Origin: Streptomyces djakartensis
GTDB lineage: Bacteria > Actinomycetota > Actinomycetes > Streptomycetales > Streptomycetaceae
DNA: 64,000 bases
Assembly: GCF_014651075.1 (NCBI RefSeq)
Contig: NZ_BMWE01000016.1
Location: forward strand, 88,874 to 152,873
Direction of reading: 5' to 3'
Part shown: piece after piece, positions 36,328 through 43,322 of the stretch
How the letters are laid out: every line of letters starts with the position of its first letter
Numbering within the stretch: position 1 is the first letter of the stretch
Program-made: the position numbers and the translations under genes
The notes under the pieces: generated by a model
Databases searched by the model: none
Seen by the model: the letters and a program-made list of their open reading frames with translations, nothing else
Told to the model about the DNA's origin: nothing

Positions 36328-37791
36328 ATGGCAACGACCGCGGACCGCACGGCCGTTCGGACCGCCGCCCTGCACGACCTGCTCCCGCCGGTCACCCGGC
36401 GCCGCACCCGCATCGGCTTGGTCGCCGGCGGACTCGGCACGTACTGGCCGCAGTTCCCGGGACTCCTCCCGCGGCTGCGGGAGTCCGCCGCCTACGTCGC
36501 CGAGCGGTTCCGGGACATGGACGCGGAGGTGACCGACGCCGGGTTCATCTCCGACGCCCAGGAAGGGGCCCGCGCCGCCGAGCAGTTGCGCAGGGCCGAC
36601 TGCGACCTGATCGTGCTGTTCCTGACGACCTACCTCACCTCCTCGATGGTGCTGCCGATCGCACAGCGCTCGCACACGCCGGTGCTGGTCATCGACCTCC
36701 AGCCGACCGCGAGGATGGACCACGCCTCCTTCGACACCGGGGCCTGGCTGGCCTACTGCGGGCAGTGCCCCGTCCCCGAGGTCGGCAACGTCTTCCGGCG
36801 CGCCGGCATCCCCTTCCGGTCGGTCTCCGGCTGGCTGCGGCAGGAGTCCGCCTGGCGGCGCATCGAGCAGTGGATCCGGGCCGCGCACATCCGCGCCGCG
36901 CTCCGGCACGCCCGGCACGGCCTCATGGGGCACGTGTACCCCGGCATGCTCGACGTGCAGACCGATCCGACGCTGCTGTCCGCCACGTTCGGCTCGCACG
37001 TGGAGGTGCTGGAGTTCGACGACCTGCGGCACCGGGTGGAACGCGTGACCGAGGCCGAGACCCGGGAGCGGATGGCGCTCGCCCGGCAGGTCTTCACCCT
37101 CGACGACAGCGTGGTGGAGGAGGACTTCGCCTGGGGCGCGACCGTGTCGGTCGCCCTCGACCGGCTGGTGGAGGACTTCGCGCTCGACAGCCTCGCCTAC
37201 TACCACCGCGGCCTCGACGGCGAACTGCACGAGCGGCTCGGCGCCGGCATGATCCTGGGCGCCTCCCTGCTCACGGCCCGGGGCGTGCCGGCCGCCGGGG
37301 AGTACGAACTGCGCACCAGTGTCGCCCAGCTCGCCTCCCAGAGCGTCGGCGCCGGAGGCTCCTTCACCGAGATCCAGGCCCTCGACTTCGAGGACGGCGT
37401 GGTGGAGATGGGCCACGACGGCCCCGCCCACCTGGCGGTCGGCGCTCGCGATCCCCTCCTGCGCGGACTCGGCGTCTACCACGGCAAACGCGGCTGGGGC
37501 GTGAGCGTCGAGTTCGACGTACGGCACGGACCCGTCACCCTGCTCGGCCTCGGCCAGGACGCCGATGGCGGTCTGTCGTTCATCACCTCCGAGGGCACCG
37601 TCGTCCCGGGACCGCTGCTGGAGATCGGCAACACCACCAGCCGCGTCGACTTCGGCCGCGACCCCGGCGAGTGGGTCGACGCATGGAGCGTCACCGGGGT
37701 CGGCCATCACTGGTCCCTCGCGGTCGGCCACCACGCGGCCGACTTCAGGGCGGCGGCGAGCCTGCTGGGCATCGGCCACCGGCAGGTATGA
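36328..37791 (+). CDS. L-arabinose/L-fucose isomerase-like protein
   Basis: A 487-residue protein of the arabinose isomerase superfamily. The N-terminal domain starts TRIGLVAGGLGTYWPQFPGLLPRL; ADCDLIVLFLTTYLTSSMVLPIAQRSHTPVLVIDLQPT is the usual second segment; a central HARHGLMGHVYPGMLDVQTDPTLLSATFGSHVEVLE and the C-terminal barrel (FTEIQALDFEDGVVEMGHDGPAHLAV) complete the fold. Metal-binding glutamate/histidine residues are plausible (EIQ, GHDGPAH). It would isomerise an aldose to a ketose. Sequence differs from classical AraA, so the sugar may be L-arabinose, L-fucose, L-rhamnose or a modified form. It is co-transcribed with the MFS gene. Confidence 0.8.
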   Translation: MATTADRTAVRTAALHDLLPPVTRRRTRIGLVAGGLGTYWPQFPGLLPRLRESAAYVAERFRDMDAEVTDAGFISDAQEGARAAEQLRRADCDLIVLFLTTYLTSSMVLPIAQRSHTPVLVIDLQPTARMDHASFDTGAWLAYCGQCPVPEVGNVFRRAGIPFRSVSGWLRQESAWRRIEQWIRAAHIRAALRHARHGLMGHVYPGMLDVQTDPTLLSATFGSHVEVLEFDDLRHRVERVTEAETRERMALARQVFTLDDSVVEEDFAWGATVSVALDRLVEDFALDSLAYYHRGLDGELHERLGAGMILGASLLTARGVPAAGEYELRTSVAQLASQSVGAGGSFTEIQALDFEDGVVEMGHDGPAHLAVGARDPLLRGLGVYHGKRGWGVSVEFDVRHGPVTLLGLGQDADGGLSFITSEGTVVPGPLLEIGNTTSRVDFGRDPGEWVDAWSVTGVGHHWSLAVGHHAADFRAAASLLGIGHRQV

Positions 37792-38128
37792 CGGGGACAT
37801 GGGTGTCGTGCCCACCCGGACTGCCCGCGGAGGCCGGGCGACAGGTCCCAGGTGGCGCCGCCCCACCGTCATCCCGTGACAGCATCCGTCCTCGAGTTCG
37901 GACCCCCGCCTCACGGCGGGGCGTTCGTACAGCATCGCCACCGGGAAGAATGAGGTTCGAGCCCGATGGCGAAGGCCGCTGGAGGGGGGAGACGCCGAAG
38001 CCCCGGTGAGACCGGCCGCGCCGCGCTGTCCGCCTCCGCGCCGTCGCGTGGCCCGGCGCCCCAGGACCTGCCGTGGCCTCGGCCGTGCCCTGCCTCGGAG
38101 CGCCGTCGGGTTCCGGAAGGGAGAAGCC
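37792..38128. other. 337-bp intergenic stretch with one GC hairpin
   Basis: No convincing gene is seen. The only clear signal is CCCCGCC-TCAC-GGCGGGG at 37904-37921, a 7-bp perfect stem with a 4-nt loop. It lies 113 bp downstream of the isomerase-like gene and is a plausible terminator, though it lacks a T-run. GGAAGGGAG at the right end is the ribosome site of the next gene. Confidence 0.5.
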
Positions 38129-38416
38129 GTGCCCCAGTCCGAAGACGCACGTCTCGTCGACCTCGAAGCACGACTCGAGCGGGAGGACCCCGGGTTCGCC
38201 CGGGCCAGGAGATCCGGCCGCCCGGCCCGGCCCCGGCAGTACCGGCGTACCGGCGCGTGGTGGGGGCTGGCACTCGGCCTGGCGGTACTGGGCTCGGGCA
38301 TCGCCCTGGCCCAGGGACTCCTCATCGCGGCCGGACTGGTCCTGGTCGGCACGGCGGCCCAACTGGCCGATCCGGACCCGTCCCGCCTGGGTGGCCTGGG
38401 GCCGAGTCGGCGCTGA
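38129..38416 (+). CDS. DUF3040 family small membrane protein
   Basis: A 95-residue protein starting at GTG (VPQSEDARLVDLEARLEREDPGFARA), the acidic cytosolic N-terminus typical of DUF3040. A basic stretch (RRSGRPARPRQYRRT) and two membrane helices (GAWWGLALGLAVLGSGIALAQG and GLLIAAGLVLVGTAAQLA) follow. GAAGGGAG lies upstream. DUF3040 proteins are small membrane proteins common in actinobacteria with no established function. Confidence 0.82.
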   Translation: MPQSEDARLVDLEARLEREDPGFARARRSGRPARPRQYRRTGAWWGLALGLAVLGSGIALAQGLLIAAGLVLVGTAAQLADPDPSRLGGLGPSRR

Positions 38417-38462
38417 CCTGTGACAGGCCACCGCCCTCGCGCCGGCCGTCACCGCACCGGCG

Positions 38463-38963
38463 CTACGCCCCGGCCCATTTCCGCAGCAGCGCCTCGCGCT
38501 CCTCGCGCGGCGGAGTGCCCTCGGCCGCGTGGTCGCGGCCCCAGGCGAGGAGGTCAGCGATGTCGGCGGTTCCGTCGGCGAGCCGCTGGAGGAGGGTCGT
38601 GGAGAGCTCGTACTCCGAGGACAGGTAGATCCCGCCGGCGACGGCGGCGAACACGTCCGCCCGTACGGTCTCCTCGGCCGTCACCACGTCCACGCAGAAC
38701 GCGGGCGGCAACACGCCGTCTCCCGTGACCGCGACCAACGCCGCGTCGAACGCCATGGCCGCCAGCCGTCGCGCCCCGGACCGCACGGCCACGTCGTGCG
38801 TCTCGATCCGGACCACCTCGTCCCACGTCCAGAACCTGCCCTCGCCGATCCCGGGCGCCGCGACCCCGTCCCTGGACAGTCGCACTCCGGAGGCCGCTCC
38901 CGCGGGTTCGGCCCCCACGTACACGGATTCCTCGCTGATCCAGAACAGGCCGACCATGGCCAT
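38463..38963 (-). CDS. conserved hypothetical protein, possible PH-like fold
   Basis: A 166-residue soluble protein. It begins MVGLFWISEESVYVGAEPAGAASGVRLSRDGV (two residues earlier with the chosen ATG) and continues FWTWDEVVRIETHDVAVRS, the kind of beta-rich pattern seen in bacterial PH-like domains. The C-terminal third is helical and acidic (LLQRLADGTADIADLLAWGRDHA). A GGGAGG ribosome site precedes the first ATG. It converges on the DUF3040 gene. It resembles a Streptomyces-wide family but I cannot name a function. Confidence 0.65.
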   Translation of the reverse strand: MAMVGLFWISEESVYVGAEPAGAASGVRLSRDGVAAPGIGEGRFWTWDEVVRIETHDVAVRSGARRLAAMAFDAALVAVTGDGVLPPAFCVDVVTAEETVRADVFAAVAGGIYLSSEYELSTTLLQRLADGTADIADLLAWGRDHAAEGTPPREEREALLRKWAGA

Positions 38964-39235
38964 GAACGCCTCCCGCGGATGTCAGGGGAGAGCGGTCCGT
39001 GCCTCCCCGTGTCGTCGCTGTGGGAGACGGCCGCGGCGGGTGAGAGGTTGCCATCTTTCCGGCGGACCCCGTGGGCGGAGGGCGGCAGGGTGCCGCCGTC
39101 AGGGTGCTGCCTTAACCCGTGTGAACGCTCCGGGTGGTGAGGTGCCCCCGCATGACTGACGGTGGTTGACGTCGAGGCCGGGCTCGTGAGCTGGCGTGGG
39201 GTCAGCTGCTCGGCCCGTGACGGAAGGACACACCG

Positions 39236-39958
39236 ATGCGCTCTGCCCGCATGCTGCTCGCGACGGCGACGGCCACGGCCGCCCTCGCGATCGCCGGACC
39301 CGCCGCCTACGCCCAGGCGATGGGTGACTGGGACCACGACAAGTCTTCTTACAGCAAGGAGCACGACAAGGACGGCGAAGACCACGCGCCGCACGGCGGG
39401 GTACACACGGGTGGCGGAGCGCTGTCCGTGGCGTCGAGCGACGACTGGGACGAGACCAAGGAGCAGGGCAAGGAGCACGAGGAGGGCAAGGAGCACGAGA
39501 AGGGCAAGGAGCACGAGAAGGGCAAGGAGCACGAGAAGGGCAAGGAGTACGAGAAGCCGCACGGCGGGGTGCACACGGGTGGTGGAGCGCTGTCCGTGGC
39601 GTCGAGCGACGACTGGGACGAGAGCACCTACAAGGACGCGCACACCAAGGACTCGTGGGGGGACAAGAAGGACGAGTACGGCAAGGACGACCACGGCAAG
39701 GACGAGTACGGCAAGGACGAGTACGGCAAGGACGAGTACGGCAAGGACGACTACGGCAAGGACGAGTACGGCAAGGAAGACGACCACGAGAAGGGCTGGA
39801 AGGGCGAGCACGACAAGCCGCACGGCGGGGTGCACGCCGGTGGCGGCGCACTGGCCTCGGTGCCCGGCGTCACGGCCGGCGGTCTCGCGGTGCTGGCGGT
39901 GGCCGGTACCGGTCTCTACGCCCTGAGGCGCCAGAAGGCAGCGCAGGGCGCGGCATGA
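39236..39958 (+). CDS. repeat-rich secreted cell-wall protein (GGVHTGGGAL type), sortase-linked
   Basis: A 240-residue exported protein. Signal peptide about 1-28 (LLATATATAALAIAGPAAYAQA). The mature part is almost all low complexity: three copies of PHGGVH(T/A)GGGAL at residues 52-63, 108-119 and 195-206, five GKEHEK units (78-107) and seven GKDEY-type units (149-183), highly charged and lysine/glutamate/histidine-rich. The end is a membrane helix (VTAGGLAVLAVAGTGLYAL) and RRQKAAQ, a sorting-signal shape without LPxTG. The class F sortase gene follows 117 bp later. Likely a wall-attached, extended, possibly metal- or polyanion-binding protein (inference). Confidence 0.82.
   Translation: MRSARMLLATATATAALAIAGPAAYAQAMGDWDHDKSSYSKEHDKDGEDHAPHGGVHTGGGALSVASSDDWDETKEQGKEHEEGKEHEKGKEHEKGKEHEKGKEYEKPHGGVHTGGGALSVASSDDWDESTYKDAHTKDSWGDKKDEYGKDDHGKDEYGKDEYGKDEYGKDDYGKDEYGKEDDHEKGWKGEHDKPHGGVHAGGGALASVPGVTAGGLAVLAVAGTGLYALRRQKAAQGAA
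39467..39556 (+). repeat. 18-bp coding tandem repeat (5 units, GKEHEK)
   Basis: Five consecutive 18-bp units based on GGCAAGGAGCACGAGAAG, beginning at 39467, 39485, 39503, 39521 and 39539, with only single-base differences (first unit GKEHEE, last GKEYEK). The near-identity at DNA level points to recent unit duplication, so copy number may vary between strains. Confidence 0.9.
39680..39784 (+). repeat. 15-bp coding tandem repeat (7 units, GKDEY)
   Basis: Seven 15-bp units based on GGCAAGGACGAGTAC encode GKDDH, GKDEY three times, GKDDY, GKDEY and GKEDD. They lie in the same gene as the 18-bp array but have a different period, showing two independent expansions of a charged linker. Confidence 0.9.
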
Positions 39959-40075
39959 CCGATGCCTGATCCCACAGCCGCAGCGGCCGCCGCACGTGTC
40001 CCTCGCGTCGCGGCGGCCCGGCTCGTCCTCCCGCGTGCCCCGTCCGCTGCCGTGCCCGAGTGAGGTGGTCTTTCG

Positions 40076-40789
40076 ATGGCAGCCAGCCCTCTTTCCCCCG
40101 GCGAGTCCGGCCCCGCGCCGTCGAGGCGGCGATTCCGCACCCTCGTGACGGTCCTCTGGTCCGTGGCCGCCCTGGTCCTGACCGTGCACCTGGTCGCCGG
40201 GTGGGACGAACCGTCCGACGACGGCTCCCCGCCCCACACCCCACCGGCCGTCTCCAGCACCACCCCGGCCGCGTCCAGGGGATCCGACGCGCCGGCCGGG
40301 CCGCACCGCTCCGGTGCCTCCGAGGCGCGCCCGCATCTGCCGCGGTCCCGGCCGGTCCGGCTGCTCATCCCCGAGATCTCGGTGGACGCCCCCTTCACCG
40401 GCCTCGCCATCGGTCGTTCGGGACAGCTCGAGCCTCCGCCGCCCGACAACACCAACCTGGTCGGCTGGTACGCCAAGGGCGTCTCGCCCGGTGAGACCGG
40501 TACCGCGATCATCGCCGGGCACGTGGACACCGCGACGTCCCCGGCCGTCTTCGCGCGGCTCGGCGAGCTGGAGAAGGGCGACCGGTTCCACGTGGTGCGG
40601 GCCGACGGCAGGAAGGCGGCCTTCGTGGTGGACGACACGGAATCCTTCGACAAGGACCGCTTCCCCAGCGAACGCGTCTACGGTGACGCCCCCGACGCCC
40701 AGGTCCGGCTCATCACGTGCGCGGGTGCCTACGACCGCAAGGCCCGCGACTACACGGAGAACCTGGTGGTCTTCGCCCACCTCGTCTGA
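40076..40789 (+). CDS. class F sortase
   Basis: A 237-residue membrane-anchored transpeptidase: basic start, one N-terminal membrane helix (TLVTVLWSVAALVLTVHLVAG), a Pro/Ser-rich spacer, then the sortase barrel. The catalytic triad is visible as His149 (IAGHVDT), Cys215 (LITCAG) and Arg224 (KARDY). The short C-terminal end after Arg and the ISVDAPFTGLAI pattern fit class F, the actinobacterial type. It lies 117 bp downstream of the GGVHTGGGAL protein gene, its probable substrate, although that protein lacks a recognisable LPxTG. Confidence 0.9.
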   Translation: MAASPLSPGESGPAPSRRRFRTLVTVLWSVAALVLTVHLVAGWDEPSDDGSPPHTPPAVSSTTPAASRGSDAPAGPHRSGASEARPHLPRSRPVRLLIPEISVDAPFTGLAIGRSGQLEPPPPDNTNLVGWYAKGVSPGETGTAIIAGHVDTATSPAVFARLGELEKGDRFHVVRADGRKAAFVVDDTESFDKDRFPSERVYGDAPDAQVRLITCAGAYDRKARDYTENLVVFAHLV

Positions 40790-40878
40790 CATCCGGGCCC
40801 CCGGTCCGCATCGGTGTCTTACAGTGAGTGACAACACCAGTTCAGGCGACCGTGGGACCTGTGAGGTATTCGCGAACC

Positions 40879-42777
40879 ATGACGACAGAGACGTTTGAGT
40901 TCCAGGTAGAGGCACGTCAGCTGCTCCAGCTGATGATCCACTCGGTCTACTCGAACAAGGATGTCTTTCTGCGCGAGCTCGTCTCCAACGCCTCCGACGC
41001 GCTCGACAAGCTGCGCCTGGAGAAGCTGCGGGACGACTCGCTCGACGCCGACGTGTCGGACCTGCACATCAGGATCGACGTCGACAAGGACGCCCGCACC
41101 CTCACGGTGCGGGACAACGGCATCGGGATGTCGTACGAGGAGGTCGGCCGGCTCATCGGCACCATCGCCAACTCGGGCACGGCCACCTTCCTGAAGGAGC
41201 TGCGGGAGGCCCAGGAGGGCGGTGACGCCGAGGGTCTCATCGGCCAGTTCGGCGTCGGTTTCTACTCCGGGTTCATGGTGGCGGACGAGGTGACGCTGGT
41301 GACCCGCCGCGCCGGCGAGAGCCAGGGCACCCGGTGGACCTCGCGCGGTGAGTCCACGTACACGCTGGAGAGGGCCGACGACGCGCCGCAGGGCACCTCG
41401 GTCACGCTCCACCTCAAGCCCGCCGACCCCGAGAACCAGCTCCACGACTACACCTCCCCGTGGAAGATCAGGGAGATCGTCAAGCGGTACTCGGACTTCA
41501 TCACCTGGCCGATCCGGATGGTCCCGGAGACGGCGGGTGAGGGGGACGCCGCGCCCGAGCCCGAGACGCTCAACTCGATGAAGGCGCTGTGGGCGCGCTC
41601 GCGCGACGAGGTGTCCGACGACGAGTACCACGAGCTGTACAAGCACATCAGCCACGACTGGCGCGAGCCGCTGGAGACGATCCGGCTCCAGGCCGAGGGG
41701 ACCTTCGAGTACCAGGCCCTGCTCTTCGTGCCCGCGCACGCGCCGCACGACCTGTTCACGCGGGACTTCCAGCGTGGTGTCCAGCTGTATGTGAAGCGCG
41801 TCTTCATCATGGACGACTGCGAGGCGCTGCTGCCGCCCTACCTCCGCTTCGTCAAGGGCGTCGTCGACGCGCAGGACCTCTCGCTCAACGTCTCCCGGGA
41901 GATCCTCCAGCAGGACCGGCACATCCGGATGATGCAGCGCCGGCTGACCAAGAAGGTCCTGTCGACGATCAAGGAGATCAAGGCCAAGGACGCCGACCGC
42001 TACGCCACCTTCTGGCGGGAGTTCGGCACCGCCCTGAAGGAGGGCCTGGTCACCGACTCCGAGAACCGGGACGCCATCCTCGCCGTCTCCTCGTTCGCGA
42101 CGACGCACGCCGCGGAGCCGACCACGCTCGCGCAGTACGTGGAGCGGATGAAGGACGGCCAGGACGACATCTACTACATCACCGGCGAGTCCCGGGAGAG
42201 CATCGAGAACTCCCCGCACATGGAGGTGTTCCGGGACAAGGGCGTCGAGGTCCTGCTGCTCACCGACGCCGTCGACGAGGTGTGGGTCGACGCCGTGGGG
42301 GAGTACGAGGGCAAGAAGCTGCGGTCCGTCGCCAAGGGCGAGATCGACCTCGACGGCAAGAGCGACGAGAAGGCCGACGGGGAGCGGGAGAAGCAGGCCG
42401 AGGAGTACGCCGGGCTGCTCGGCTGGATGCAGGAGCAGCTGGACGAGGACATCAAGGAGGTGCGCCTCTCGGCCCGGCTCACCGTCTCCCCGGCCTGCGT
42501 GGTCTCGGACTCCCACGACCTCACCCCGGCCCTGGAGAACATGTACCGGGCGATGGGCCAGGAGGTGCCTCGCACCAAGCGGATCCTCGAGCTCAACCCC
42601 GACCACCTGTTCGTCAAGGGCCTGAACCAGGCGTACAAGGAGCGTGAGGACCACTCGGGTCTCGTCGAGTCCGCAGAGCTGCTCCACACGCTGGCGGTGC
42701 TCGCCGAGGGCGGCCGGCCCAAGGACCCGGCGCGTTTCGTCAAGCTCGTGGCCGACCGCCTGGAGCGCACGCTGTAG
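40879..42777 (+). CDS. htpG: molecular chaperone HtpG (Hsp90)
   Basis: A 632-residue Hsp90 homologue of normal bacterial length. The GHKL ATPase domain shows [17 protein letters not shown], the nucleotide-binding DNGIGM, and [18 protein letters not shown]. The middle domain includes the catalytic-loop segment [13 protein letters not shown] [13 protein letters not shown]; the C-terminal dimerisation domain ends DRLERTL. It starts at [19 protein letters not shown]. It assists folding of client proteins in the cytoplasm at the expense of ATP. No HspR/CIRCE-type operator was seen in the 89 bp upstream. Confidence 0.97.
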
Positions 42778-42789
42778 GCCGCGGACGGA

Positions 42790-43041
42790 TCAGGGGTGGT
42801 CCGGGGTGTCCGCGCCGCGCGCGCCGGGCGGAGTCGTGCCGGTGCCCGGCGGGACGACCTCGCCCCGGACCACCCGCGGCGCGGGGCCCGTCCCGTCCTG
42901 TTCCTCCTTCGCGGCGCGCGCCTCGGCCTTGAGGATGCGGGCCGACTTTCCGGCCGAGCGGGCCAGTTCGGGGAACTTCTTGATCCCGATGACGGCTATG
43001 ACGACGATGAGGAGAATCGCGAGCTCGCTCAGTCCGAACAT
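42790..43041 (-). CDS. twin-arginine translocase TatA/TatE family subunit
   Basis: An 83-residue protein starting MFGLSELAILLIVVIAVIGIKKFPELARSAGKSARILKAEARAA. It has one short membrane helix, the FPELAR hinge (here KKFPELARS) and an amphipathic helix, then a proline/glycine-rich tail. This is the full TatA layout; TatA oligomers form the protein-conducting path for folded exports. The ATG follows AAAGGACAGGA. It stands alone, away from tatC, so it may be an extra TatA copy rather than the main one. Confidence 0.85.
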   Translation of the reverse strand: MFGLSELAILLIVVIAVIGIKKFPELARSAGKSARILKAEARAAKEEQDGTGPAPRVVRGEVVPPGTGTTPPGARGADTPDHP

Positions 43042-43127
43042 GGTGTCCTGTCCTTTCTCGCCCGGGCCGGGCACGGCGTGAGCGTATCGGGCGCGGAGCA
43101 GGGCGTGGCAGCCGTCCCGGATCGCGG

Positions 43128-43251
43128 GCCCAGGTGCCGCGCACGTCCCAGCCGAGCCGACCAGGACGGCGGCGGCGCCCGGTGCCTCCTCGCTGAGCGA
43201 GACGTTGCCGCTCTTGGACAGGGAAACTCCCGCGGGACGCTCCTTCGTGAC
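43128..43251 (-). pseudogene. N-terminal relic of a TerD-family (tellurium resistance/stress) gene
   Basis: The minus strand reads TKERPAGVSLSKSGNVSLSEEAPGAAAVLVG and, after a one-base shift, LGWDVRGTW. These are the opening residues of TerD-family proteins (GVSLSKGGNVSL..EAPGL..V.VGLGWD). The expected GTG start is GTC here, and everything beyond about 40 residues is gone. It sits in the 281-bp space between the TatA-like and CBM35 hydrolase genes; no intact ter operon is nearby. Confidence 0.65.
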
Positions 43252-43322
43252 GCGTGGGCTCCGGACCCGGATGGCGGACCGCCTCCGTGGTGGACTGCGG
43301 CACCGGGCCGGACGGGAGCGGC

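Noticed and set aside
35794..38352. 852-codon minus-strand frame over the MFS and isomerase-like genes
   Set aside because: Antisense shadow without domains; it also runs through the MFS stop, the isomerase gene and the intergenic hairpin.
39160..39190. TTGACG near 39168 as a promoter for the repeat-rich protein
   Set aside because: No acceptable -10 hexamer at a suitable distance was found.
39467..39784. Possible CRISPR array
   Set aside because: Units are 15 and 18 bp, contiguous without spacers, and in frame with a signal-peptide-bearing coding sequence.
38681..40915. 744-codon minus-strand frame with leucine/valine repeats
   Set aside because: The repeats are the reverse reading of the GKEHEK/GKDEY arrays of the real plus-strand gene.
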